Assembly: GCA_017548985.1 (NCBI GenBank)
Contig: JAFYYW010000024.1
Location: forward strand, 1 to 56,993
Direction: 5' to 3'
Length of the DNA stretch: 56,993 nucleotides
Origin: Bacteroidales bacterium
GTDB taxonomy: Bacteria > Bacteroidota > Bacteroidia > Bacteroidales > UBA932
Below the pieces are notes generated by a model. That model searched no databases, was not told where the DNA came from, and saw only the letters and a program-made list of their open reading frames with translations. The translations under genes were made by a program, and so were the position numbers. This document shows positions 9,002-17,292 of the stretch, piece after piece (position 1 is the stretch's first letter; each line of letters opens with the position of its first letter).

Positions 9002-9757
9002 ATGAAAAAAATCATTATACCATTATTGGTTTTTCTTCTTTCTTTTGGAGCCCAGGCCCAGGAGACCGGTTTTCTCAACCATCTTTCCGCCGGGATCCAG
9101 TTAGGTTCCGATGGTTTTGGAATCGGGTTGGCTGCACCCTTGGGCTCAGGTTTCCGTGCCAGGGCCGGTTATTCCTTCCTGCCATCAGTCCCGTACCGTA
9201 AGACTGTCAACGTTCCCGAGCATCCTGGGGCTGCCGTGTCAGATAAGGGCAGGGACATCCCGGTAGATGCCAAGGCATCCTTGCAGTTGTCGGATCTTGA
9301 GGTGTTCCTGGACTATTATCCGTTGTCTGACAATGGCTTCCATGTGTCGGCCGGGTTGCTGTTCGGCTCACGGAAAATCGTTAACATCAAGAATGTCACC
9401 CCTCTCCCGAATGATTATAACATTATCGGTCTCGATGTGGACGGGTATACTGTCAAGGCTGTCGGGAACAATATCGAAGGATATTTGTCCGCAAATCCGG
9501 CCAGGCCGTATCTGGGAGTCGGATACGATATTCCTATCAGTGCGGACAACCGTTATAGCCTGTCTGTAGATATTGGTGCTTTCTATTGGGGCAAACCTGA
9601 ACTGTATGTGCCGGGAGAACCTCTTATCGGTGACTGGATAGATGTCCGGGTGCCTTCTTCTTATCTTAATGGTCATGATGATGGTCTTATCGGAAAGGCT
9701 GAGCGAACCATCTTCTATCCTTTGATGGGCATTCACTTTTACCGTCTTCTTTTCTAG
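9002..9757 (+). CDS. Predicted outer-membrane beta-barrel protein
   Basis: The 251-residue protein has a clear signal peptide (MKKIIIPLLVFLLSFGAQAQ). Alternating hydrophobic strands follow (SAGIQLGSDGFGIGLAAPLG, FRARAGYSFL, LEVFLDYYPL, FHVSAGLLFG, PYLGVGYDIP, YSLSVDIGAFYWG). It ends in an aromatic residue after IHFYRLLF, the usual ending of outer-membrane barrels recognised by BamA. No named family was recognised. The next gene starts 11 nt downstream on the same strand, so the two are likely co-transcribed. Confidence 0.7.
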   Translation: MKKIIIPLLVFLLSFGAQAQETGFLNHLSAGIQLGSDGFGIGLAAPLGSGFRARAGYSFLPSVPYRKTVNVPEHPGAAVSDKGRDIPVDAKASLQLSDLEVFLDYYPLSDNGFHVSAGLLFGSRKIVNIKNVTPLPNDYNIIGLDVDGYTVKAVGNNIEGYLSANPARPYLGVGYDIPISADNRYSLSVDIGAFYWGKPELYVPGEPLIGDWIDVRVPSSYLNGHDDGLIGKAERTIFYPLMGIHFYRLLF

Positions 9758-9768
9758 TTTTTCAGAAT

Positions 9769-10392
9769 ATGAAGAAGCTCTTGATAATGATAGCGCTAGC
9801 TGCTGTGATGGTCTTCGGTTCCGCATGTGGAGGCGATAAGGACACTCCTTCAGGACAGACTCCTTCCCAAGTCAACCCTACTCCTGGGTCTTCCACACCG
9901 ACTACGCCTACCACACCGGCCGAGCCTCCGAAGCCCTCCGAGTTGGAGGTGGCCAAAACCAAGCTCTGCCGCCCCTGGGTAATAACCAAGACAAGGGTCA
10001 GCATTGCCGGAAGTGTCAAAGCCAACGCTGATTTCACCGGGTGCGACTTGGGTGAGATATCTGATTTCGCCAGGAATCAGGGCATGGAAATCAAGAGGGA
10101 TCTGTCTGGTATTAAAGTCGAAAGTGTCACGATCGCTTCTTCAGGCGAAGCCACGGTCAAATACTCTTCCGGTCAACCTGATATCGCTGATTGCGATTTC
10201 TCCTCGCTTGACAAAGGTATCTTGAAATATGCCTGGAGGGAAGCTACAGCCCTCGGTTACGAGATCGCTAACGGCACCTCAAAGGTTGAGTTTGAGAGCG
10301 GGCATTGCGTGTTGACCCTCCAATCCAGTTTCGAGAAGGATTCTAAAAAATATGACGTCTCCGTCATATTCGTAATGACGGAGAAGAAATAA
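9769..10392 (+). CDS. Hypothetical lipoprotein, possibly lipocalin-like
   Basis: The 207-residue protein carries a lipoprotein signal (lipobox GSAC then GGDKD). A Pro/Thr/Ser-rich spacer follows (about residues 25-60), then a compact domain beginning AKTKLCRPWVITKTRV. The opening resembles the start of small Bacteroidetes lipocalin-like/META-type lipoproteins, but I do not recognise a specific family. The paired cysteines at ADFTGCDLG and IADCDFSS could bond. It is the second gene after the outer-membrane protein and is followed by a strong hairpin terminator. Confidence 0.65.
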   Translation: MKKLLIMIALAAVMVFGSACGGDKDTPSGQTPSQVNPTPGSSTPTTPTTPAEPPKPSELEVAKTKLCRPWVITKTRVSIAGSVKANADFTGCDLGEISDFARNQGMEIKRDLSGIKVESVTIASSGEATVKYSSGQPDIADCDFSSLDKGILKYAWREATALGYEIANGTSKVEFESGHCVLTLQSSFEKDSKKYDVSVIFVMTEKK

Positions 10393-10393
10393 A

Positions 10394-10422
10394 AAAAAGC
10401 TTGCCGGTCCGGCAAGCTTTTT
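10394..10422. terminator. Bidirectional intrinsic terminator
   Basis: A 12-bp perfect stem (AAAAAGCTTGCC pairing with GGCAAGCTTTTT) around a GGTCC loop lies between the convergent genes ending at 10392 and 10439. The minus strand has a run of eight T, so it should end the ppdK transcript well. The plus strand has five T and can also end the lipoprotein transcript. Confidence 0.88.
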
Positions 10423-10438
10423 CATCATCAAGCAATCA

Positions 10439-13162
10439 TTACTTGCTCTGCTCGATCGCTGCCTGCGCGGCGGCGAGGCGGGCGATAGGCACGCGGAACG
10501 GCGAGCAGGAGACATAGTCGACACCGATCCTGTTGAAGAAACGGATCGAGTCGGGATCTCCACCATGCTCTCCGCAGACACCGCACTTGAGGTCGGGCCT
10601 CTTTGAGCGGCCACCCTGGATACCGAGTTCAACCAGCTTGCCGACGCTCTTGGTGTCGATGGTCTGGAACGGGTCGGAATCGAGGATCTTGTTGCCGAGA
10701 TAGTCACCCATAAAGGTGCCGATGTCGTCACGTGAGAAACCGAACGTCATCTGGGTGAGGTCGTTGGTTCCGAATGAGAAGAACTCGGCTGCGCGGGCCA
10801 TACGGTCGGCGGTCAAAGCGGCGCGAGGGATCTCGATCATAGTTCCGAACTTATAGTCGATGTTCTGGACCTTTATTCCCTCTATCTGGGCCTTGACACG
10901 GTCGCAAATCGCTTTCTGGAAGCTGAGCTCACGTCCGGAGATGGTGACGGGAATCATGATTTCCGGCATCGGGTGGTAGCCTTCGATAAGCAACTCGGCC
11001 GTCGCCTCAAAGATAGCCCTGTACTGGGTCTCGGCGATGAGCGGGAAGCTCACGTGGAGACGGACTCCGCGGTGACCCATCATCGGGTTGACCTCGTGAA
11101 GGGCCTCGCCCCTCTTCTCGATCTCCTCGACAGTGACACCCAGCTCGCGGGCGATTTCTTTCTTCTTCTCCTCAGTCTTGGGAACGAACTCGTGGAGAGG
11201 CGGGTCGAGAAGACGGAAGACCACGGGTTTGCCGTCCATGATCTTCATAGTGCTCTTGACGGCGGCCTTCATGTAAGGCTCAAGATCGTCAAGGGCTGCC
11301 TTGCGCTCCTCATCAGTGTCGCAGAGAATCATCTTGCGGAGCTTCGACAGAGGCTTCTCTGAGTGGGCACCGTAGAACATATGCTCGATACGGAACAGTC
11401 CGATTCCCTCTGCCCCATAGCTGAGAGCCTTGGCGGCGTCCTCAGGAGTGTCGGCGTTGGTACGGATGCCGAGTTTGCGGAACTTGTCGACGATTGACAT
11501 GAACTTCTTGAACAGGGGGTTCTCAGAAGCATCCATCGTCTCGATCTTGGAGTCGTAGACAAATCCTTTGGACCCGTTGAGGCTCAGCCAGTCACCCTCT
11601 TTGAAGGTCTGGCTGTCATTGAAGGTGACGGTCTTCTCATCGAAGTTGATCTTCATGGCCTCGCATCCGACGATGCAGCACTTTCCCCATCCGCGTGCCA
11701 CAAGGGCGGCGTGGGAGGTCATACCTCCGCGGGTGGTGAGGATACCGGCGGCGGCCCTCATTCCCTCGATGTCCTCGGGGGAGGTCTCCTCACGTACGAG
11801 GATGGTCTTCATCCCGTTGGCGGAAGCCTCCATCGCGGCCTCGGAGGTGAAAACTATCTGTCCCACAGAGCCACCGGGGGAGGCGGGGAGACCGACAGCC
11901 AGCACCTTGGCCTTCTTCTCGGAAGCGGGATCGAGGATCGGATGGAGAATCTCATCGAGCTGGGCGGGGGCGACCCTCATCACAGCTGTCTTCTCATCAA
12001 TCATCTTCTCCTCTACCATGTCCATGGCCATCTGAAGGGCGGCCAGGCCAGTTCGCTTGCCGATCCTGCACTGGAGCATCCAAAGGTGGCCCTCCTGGAT
12101 GGTGAACTCGATATCCTGCATGTCACGGAAATGCTTCTCAAGTTTCAGACGGATGCCGTCAAGCTCCTTGTAGACATCGGGCATAGCTGTCTCGAGAGAC
12201 TCCAGATTCTTGTTCTTCTCAGTCTTGGTGGCCTCGTTAAGAGGGTTGGGGGTACGGATACCGGCGACGACATCCTCGCCCTGGGCGTTGATGAGCCACT
12301 CACCGTAGAACTTGTTGTCACCATTGGCGGGGTTACGGGAGAAGGCGACTCCGGTAGCGGAGGTGTTGCCCATGTTTCCGAAAACCATGGACTGGACGTT
12401 TACAGCTGTGCCCCAATCATCAGGAATCTTCTCGATCCTGCGGTAGGCGATGGCCCTCTTTCCGTTCCATGACTTGAAAACGCCACCGATCGATCCCCAA
12501 AGCTGCTCCTGGGCTGTGTCAGGGAAATCGACTCCGAGGACTTCCTTTACTTTCACCTTGAATTTCTCGCAGAGATCCTTGAGCTCGTCAGCGGTGATCT
12601 CGGTGTCGGACTTGTAGCCCTGCTTGTCCTTGAGATCCATCATCATCCTGTCCAGCTGCTGGCGGATGCCCTGTCCATCAGCGGGCTCAATACCCTCAGC
12701 CTTCTCCATGACGACATCGGAGTACATCATGATGAGGCGCCTGTAAGCGTCGTAGACGAACCTCGGATTGCCGGTCTTCTGGATCATTCCGGGAATAGTC
12801 GCTGAGCAAAGGCCGATGTTGAGGATGGTATCCATCATTCCTGGCATGGAACTCCTCGCGCCGGAACGGCAGCTGACGAGCAGAGGATCGGAAACGTCTC
12901 CGAATTTCTTGCCCATGATGGTCTCAGTGGCCTTCATCGCCTCGGCTACCTCTTTCTTGAGGTCGTTGGTGTAACCACCGCCAAGGGAGTAATATTCGGC
13001 GCAACATTCAGTGGTGATGGTGAAACCGGCGGGAACCGGCATTCCAAGCTTGCTCATCTCGGCGAGGTTGGCACCCTTGCCGCCAAGCAATTCCCTCATC
13101 TGTCCATCGCCCTCGGCAGTCTTTCCTCCGAAACGATAGACTCTTTTCTTTTTGTCGAACAT
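10439..13162 (-). CDS. ppdK: Pyruvate, phosphate dikinase
   Basis: This is a full-length 907-residue PPDK. The N-terminal nucleotide-binding domain has LGGKGANLAEMSKLGMPVPAG. The swivelling domain has the phosphohistidine motif GGMTSHAALVARGWGKCC. The C-terminal PEP/pyruvate TIM barrel has FGTNDLTQMTFGFSRDD and the catalytic-cysteine motif CGVCGEHGGDP. The enzyme interconverts pyruvate, ATP and phosphate with PEP, AMP and pyrophosphate. In anaerobic Bacteroidetes it commonly serves glycolysis or gluconeogenesis. It has its own promoter overlapping the 3' end of the PhoH gene and a strong terminator downstream. Confidence 0.97.
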   Translation of the reverse strand: MFDKKKRVYRFGGKTAEGDGQMRELLGGKGANLAEMSKLGMPVPAGFTITTECCAEYYSLGGGYTNDLKKEVAEAMKATETIMGKKFGDVSDPLLVSCRSGARSSMPGMMDTILNIGLCSATIPGMIQKTGNPRFVYDAYRRLIMMYSDVVMEKAEGIEPADGQGIRQQLDRMMMDLKDKQGYKSDTEITADELKDLCEKFKVKVKEVLGVDFPDTAQEQLWGSIGGVFKSWNGKRAIAYRRIEKIPDDWGTAVNVQSMVFGNMGNTSATGVAFSRNPANGDNKFYGEWLINAQGEDVVAGIRTPNPLNEATKTEKNKNLESLETAMPDVYKELDGIRLKLEKHFRDMQDIEFTIQEGHLWMLQCRIGKRTGLAALQMAMDMVEEKMIDEKTAVMRVAPAQLDEILHPILDPASEKKAKVLAVGLPASPGGSVGQIVFTSEAAMEASANGMKTILVREETSPEDIEGMRAAAGILTTRGGMTSHAALVARGWGKCCIVGCEAMKINFDEKTVTFNDSQTFKEGDWLSLNGSKGFVYDSKIETMDASENPLFKKFMSIVDKFRKLGIRTNADTPEDAAKALSYGAEGIGLFRIEHMFYGAHSEKPLSKLRKMILCDTDEERKAALDDLEPYMKAAVKSTMKIMDGKPVVFRLLDPPLHEFVPKTEEKKKEIARELGVTVEEIEKRGEALHEVNPMMGHRGVRLHVSFPLIAETQYRAIFEATAELLIEGYHPMPEIMIPVTISGRELSFQKAICDRVKAQIEGIKVQNIDYKFGTMIEIPRAALTADRMARAAEFFSFGTNDLTQMTFGFSRDDIGTFMGDYLGNKILDSDPFQTIDTKSVGKLVELGIQGGRSKRPDLKCGVCGEHGGDPDSIRFFNRIGVDYVSCSPFRVPIARLAAAQAAIEQSK

Positions 13163-13205
13163 ATTATTAACTGCTTAAATGATTTAGTCTCTTAAAAATG
13201 GTTGG

Positions 13206-13236
13206 CAAAGATAGCAAAAATGATTGGTTATAGCAA
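13206..13236 (-). promoter_or_regulatory. Promoter of ppdK
   Basis: On the minus strand TTGC, 19 nt and TATCTTTG form a good Bacteroidetes promoter 44 nt upstream of the ppdK start. Its upstream half overlaps the end of the PhoH coding region, so ppdK can be transcribed separately from that gene. The same TTGC-N19-TATCTTTG combination occurs at 24394. Confidence 0.6.
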
Positions 13237-14601
13237 CTTTGAGGCGAGATCCGAAAGCTCACTCCGCTCCCCGATCCGAAGGAAAACATGCTCGAACAGC
13301 TTCTGTCCGCTCATTTTCTCGCTCAAATGTGTAAGTCCGTTGGACCATTGGTCCAGATATGGCTGGTCGATCTGGAATATGTCACCTGTGAAAACCATCT
13401 TTGTGCCTTCCCCGGCCCTGGTGATAATGGTCTTGATCTCGTTAGGTGTGAGGTTCTGGGCCTCGTCGCATATGAAAAACACCCTTCCGAGACTGCGTCC
13501 CCTGATATAAGCCAGGGGAGAGATCAGCAGCTTTTCCTCCTTCAGCATAGCGTCCAGCCTGAGAGCCTCCTTGCTAGTGGACTTGAACTTGGCCTTGATG
13601 ACATTGAGGTTGTCCATAAGCGGCTGGATGAAAGGGCTCATCTTGGATTTCTGGTCTCCCGGAAGGAAACCGATATCCTGGTTCCCCAGCACTACAGTCG
13701 GCCTGGTGAGGATGATCTGGTCGAAATCCTTGGCTTGCTCCAAAGCCGAGGCGAGGGCGATCAGGGTTTTACCGGTGCCCGCGCCGCCAGTCATCGACAC
13801 CAGTTTCACATCTGGGTTCATGCAGGCGTCGACAGCGAATTTCTGCTCGTCGTTGAGTGGCTTGATCCCGTACACGTAACGGCTCTTCACCAGGACAATC
13901 TTGCCTTCCTTTTCGTCGAAACGGGCGCATAGGGTCTCGGAACCGCTGCGTAGCTTATACAACTGGTTGGGTTTCGGCCTGGTCTTGCTGACTGTCTTCC
14001 ATGGGATGGCAGTGTCCGGACTATAGGTCAGCTCTTGGAAGGTGACTTCGTCAAAGTTCTCAATGACAATCACTTCCTTGATCGAGTTCTCAACTTTCTC
14101 GTCCTCAAGCCTGTCCGTCATATAGTCCTGAACCTCCATTCCGGCGGCCTTTGACTTCATCCTCAGGTTGATGTCCTTTGTGACGAGGGCCACAAAACGT
14201 CCCGGGTTGTTGTCCCGGATCCAGATGGCGGTGGAGAGGATCCTGTGATCCTGGATGTCATCCTTGAAGAGATCCTTCATGTCATCCGGGAAGGGATGGT
14301 TCGGTTCGATCTTTATCTTTCCGAGGCCTTTGGCGATCTGGATTCCCTTGTCACCAAACAAGCGGCCTTCCGTGATCCGGTCCATGTCGCGCATGAACCC
14401 GCGGGCGTTGTAGGCCAGCTGGTCAGTGCCTTTCTTGAACTTGTCAAGCTCTTCGATCACGGCGACCGGGATCACTATGTCGTTGTCCTTGAACTTGCGG
14501 ATGGCCTTGAAATCGTGAAGGATGATATTCGTGTCAAGAACAAAAATCTTGGGCTTTCTGGCGCCCTCTTTCGGGATTGGTATTCTAGTGTATCTTGCCA
14601 T
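13228..14601 (-). CDS. PhoH family protein with N-terminal PIN domain
   Basis: The 457-residue protein starts with a PIN nuclease domain (KIFVLDTNIILHDF, IPVAVIEELDKFKKG, later DHRILSTAIW and VALVTKDINLRMK). A PhoH helicase-like ATPase follows, with Walker A GGAGTGKT and Walker B FFICDEAQNLTPNE. This PIN-PhoH (PhoH2) architecture is known as an RNA-unwinding and cleaving pair in other bacteria. It lies 13 nt behind the gene at 14615 and upstream of ppdK. The acidic PIN residues (D of LDTN, E of IEELD, D of TKDINL) are in place, so it looks active. Confidence 0.93.
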   Translation of the reverse strand: MARYTRIPIPKEGARKPKIFVLDTNIILHDFKAIRKFKDNDIVIPVAVIEELDKFKKGTDQLAYNARGFMRDMDRITEGRLFGDKGIQIAKGLGKIKIEPNHPFPDDMKDLFKDDIQDHRILSTAIWIRDNNPGRFVALVTKDINLRMKSKAAGMEVQDYMTDRLEDEKVENSIKEVIVIENFDEVTFQELTYSPDTAIPWKTVSKTRPKPNQLYKLRSGSETLCARFDEKEGKIVLVKSRYVYGIKPLNDEQKFAVDACMNPDVKLVSMTGGAGTGKTLIALASALEQAKDFDQIILTRPTVVLGNQDIGFLPGDQKSKMSPFIQPLMDNLNVIKAKFKSTSKEALRLDAMLKEEKLLISPLAYIRGRSLGRVFFICDEAQNLTPNEIKTIITRAGEGTKMVFTGDIFQIDQPYLDQWSNGLTHLSEKMSGQKLFEHVFLRIGERSELSDLASKLL

Positions 14602-14614
14602 ATTCTGGGGGAAA

Positions 14615-15790
14615 TCAGTCCTCGCCTTCCGAGGCTTGGCTGTTTAGAAGTGACTGGAGGATGTCCGAGATGCCTCCGCCCCTGCCGGACTTCACTTTTA
14701 TGCTTCCTTTGCCGGGGACCGGATGTCCGATCGGATAATATGCTATATCCTGAAGAAGGAACTCAGCGTCGGCATAGTCATAGTCGATGTCTTTTATCTG
14801 GATAAGGGCTCCCGGGACCTCTGAGAAAAGCACCCTCACACTCTTGTCCTCATCATAGGCGTTCATTATGCCACTCACATCGATCTTGGCCCCCACATCT
14901 TCTCCGCACATGGCTTTCAGGGCTGCCAGCAGACCTCCGTCGCTGACAGTCCTGCCTGAGAGGGCGACCTTGTCTTCCACGAACTCGCGGACAATCTCGA
15001 AGCAATCAATGAAATAGTCACCGTCCCCGATCTCCGGGGCCGCGTCGCCGTTCTGGCCGTAAACCTCGCAAAGCAAAGAACCTCCAAGCCTGAACTCACA
15101 GCTGTCGAAAGGAATGAATATCAACCAGCTCTCAGGATCGGGAACAAGCTTGTCAGGAATGGCCCGTCTCCTGCCGATGGCGGGATGGGGGCTCCCGAAA
15201 GGAGTGTTCCCTGGAAGGTCGATCTCCTCCTCTTCGGGACCGATCTCCTCGTCCGGATCTTCCGGCCTGTCGGTGGCGGCCACTTTGAAAGCTATCTGGC
15301 TGACCCTCTCACTCTCAGTGAATGAATATGATCCAAGGTATATTCCGAGACTGTCAAGATAGTCGGCGGCAGCCTCGACAGAGGCATAGAAGGCCGCCAT
15401 GTTCCCCAATGGCTTAGGGTTCCAGCGCCATTTCGCGGAAAGGGTCAGATCCCCCAGCCTGAAATGGCCTTTCATCCAAAGGGTGTCCAGGAGAGCTTTC
15501 GCGATCCTGCTTTTGGTAAACTCCTCAGGGAAGGTCACAGGACAATTCCTCGGGGATCCGATGACCCCGGAGATTCCGGAAAGATAATCTTGGACATCCT
15601 GGCCCTTGAACTGGTCTGCCGCCGGGCAGGGATCGGTGCTTTCGTCCACGATCGGCTCATATTCCTCGTATGCGGGAATCTCCTCAGGCTCCTGGTCGAG
15701 ACACCCGTCAAGGATGTCCGCCGGAGTGAAACGCTGGGGGATTCCGTCGATTATGTATTCAGATCGTAAAGCTGAGGTTTTTTCTTTCAT
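14615..15790 (-). CDS. PurM/PurL-like (AIR-synthase-related) protein, divergent
   Basis: The 391-residue cytoplasmic protein has no signal peptide. The middle (KWRWNPKPLGNMAAFYASVE, AADYLDSLGIYLGSYSF) and the C-terminal part (RTVSDGGLLAALKAMCG, then VRVLFSEVPGALIQI) resemble the AIRS-type domains of PurL/PurM, especially the SDGGL and LFSE-PG blocks. The PurL nucleotide-binding motifs were not found and the N-terminal 60 residues are acidic and low in structure. It may be a non-catalytic relative of FGAM synthase. It is the first gene of a unit with PIN-PhoH. The family call is my reading of short motifs and could be wrong; otherwise treat it as a conserved hypothetical. Confidence 0.5.
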   Translation of the reverse strand: MKEKTSALRSEYIIDGIPQRFTPADILDGCLDQEPEEIPAYEEYEPIVDESTDPCPAADQFKGQDVQDYLSGISGVIGSPRNCPVTFPEEFTKSRIAKALLDTLWMKGHFRLGDLTLSAKWRWNPKPLGNMAAFYASVEAAADYLDSLGIYLGSYSFTESERVSQIAFKVAATDRPEDPDEEIGPEEEEIDLPGNTPFGSPHPAIGRRRAIPDKLVPDPESWLIFIPFDSCEFRLGGSLLCEVYGQNGDAAPEIGDGDYFIDCFEIVREFVEDKVALSGRTVSDGGLLAALKAMCGEDVGAKIDVSGIMNAYDEDKSVRVLFSEVPGALIQIKDIDYDYADAEFLLQDIAYYPIGHPVPGKGSIKVKSGRGGGISDILQSLLNSQASEGED

Positions 15791-15857
15791 TCAGTTGGAA
15801 TATGTCCGTAAATTTAAGTATTTTTGAATTGAGTTCAAAAAAGTCTGCCTGAAGAGG

Positions 15858-17276
15858 ATGGAAAATTATTCGGAAAAATCATACAAAGACAAGTTGGAGG
15901 CTATTTTCACGAGGTTCCCTTCTGTCCAGAAGGTACCTTTCGGAGATGCCTACAAGCCGGGTCTTGACCACATGCTGAGGTTCTCCTCTATTCTCGGGAA
16001 TCCTCAGGAGAAGTACCGTACCATCCATGTCGCCGGGACTAACGGCAAAGGCTCCGTGGCCAACATGCTCGCCTCGGCTCTGTCCTCCATCGGCTTGAAA
16101 GTCGGACTTTACACCTCTCCTCACATCATCGACTTCCGTGAGAGAGCCAGGGTTCTGCTCCCCCCGGTGGCAGTCCCTCCGGCGGACATTTACCCGGATA
16201 GGGCGCGAAGCGCAGGGATCCGGAGGGAGCTGCCACCGGAGGAGCAGGTATGCCTGGTGCCGGAGGAATATGTCTTCGATTTCCTCTGCCGGTATGAGGC
16301 GGACATGGACGAGCTGGACCTGTCTTTCTTTGAGATTACTACTGGCCTGGCTTTCAAATGGTTCGCTGATGAGAAAGTGGATGTGGCGGTTATCGAGGTC
16401 GGCCTCGGGGGACGGCTTGACAGCACCAATATCATCACCTCAGACCTCTCCATTGTGACCAGCATAGCCCTTGATCACTGCGCTCTCCTCGGCGGCACCC
16501 TCGAAGAGATCGCCTGTGAGAAGGCGGGGATATTCAAGCCGGGAGTTCCCGCTCTGGTGGGTGAATATCTCCCGGAGACACGTCCGGTCTTCGAGGGAAA
16601 AGCCTCAGAGGTGGGATGCCCGCTCACTTTCGCCCAAGATGTGGAGCCTTCGATGGCTGGTCTCGTGCCGGAGATCCTGGAAGAAATGGACCTGAAAGGC
16701 AAGTATCAGGAAAAGAATCTGCGCACGGTCCTTGCCGCGATAGACATCCTATCCCGGAACCTGTTCTACGCCAAGCTGTCAGACCGCTCTGTCGTTATGG
16801 ACGCTATCTGCCACACGGCCTCCAGGGCTGGCTTCCATGGCCGTTGGGAGATGGTACGGAAGGACCCCATGATCATAGTTGACCTTGGCCACAACCCAGC
16901 CGCCCTAAAAGAGAATTTCACCCAACTGGAGGAGATGATGGCCGATGGGGAATATTCATCCCTTATAATCATCTACGCTGTCATGGCGGACAAGGACCTG
17001 GACGGGATAATGCCTTTTATGCCAGAGGACGCGACTTATGTGTTGACTGGCCTCGAATCCAAAAGAGCCTTGCCTGTCGGAGATCTTTCCAGAAGATTGG
17101 AGACCTTCCGTAAAGAGGCCGGAAAGTCGTTCAAGATAGTGGAAAAGGGTTCAGTTGAGGAGGCCATTTCAACCGCCCTTTCTCTCGATAAAGACCGGAA
17201 ACCATTGATATTCATAGGGGGAAGCACATATCTTCTCTCGGAAGCCTTGCGTGCTCTTGGAGCGCGAGGTTTTTGA
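15858..17276 (+). CDS. folC: Folylpolyglutamate synthase / dihydrofolate synthase
   Basis: The 472-residue Mur-ligase-type protein has the P-loop HVAGTNGKGSVANMLASAL, then the FolC blocks GLYTSPHIIDFRER, VAVIEVGLGGRLDSTN and ALDHCALLGGTLEEIACEKAGIFKPG. The C-terminal block is VDLGHNPAALKE. It adds glutamate to dihydropteroate and to folates in the cytoplasm. There is an insertion-like stretch around residues 95-125 (VLLPPVAVPPADIYPD onward) rich in Pro, Arg and Glu. It lengthens the loop after the FRER block compared with typical FolC. The next gene begins 16 nt downstream. Confidence 0.95.
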   Translation: MENYSEKSYKDKLEAIFTRFPSVQKVPFGDAYKPGLDHMLRFSSILGNPQEKYRTIHVAGTNGKGSVANMLASALSSIGLKVGLYTSPHIIDFRERARVLLPPVAVPPADIYPDRARSAGIRRELPPEEQVCLVPEEYVFDFLCRYEADMDELDLSFFEITTGLAFKWFADEKVDVAVIEVGLGGRLDSTNIITSDLSIVTSIALDHCALLGGTLEEIACEKAGIFKPGVPALVGEYLPETRPVFEGKASEVGCPLTFAQDVEPSMAGLVPEILEEMDLKGKYQEKNLRTVLAAIDILSRNLFYAKLSDRSVVMDAICHTASRAGFHGRWEMVRKDPMIIVDLGHNPAALKENFTQLEEMMADGEYSSLIIIYAVMADKDLDGIMPFMPEDATYVLTGLESKRALPVGDLSRRLETFRKEAGKSFKIVEKGSVEEAISTALSLDKDRKPLIFIGGSTYLLSEALRALGARGF

Positions 17277-17292
17277 AGTATATCGGATTATT

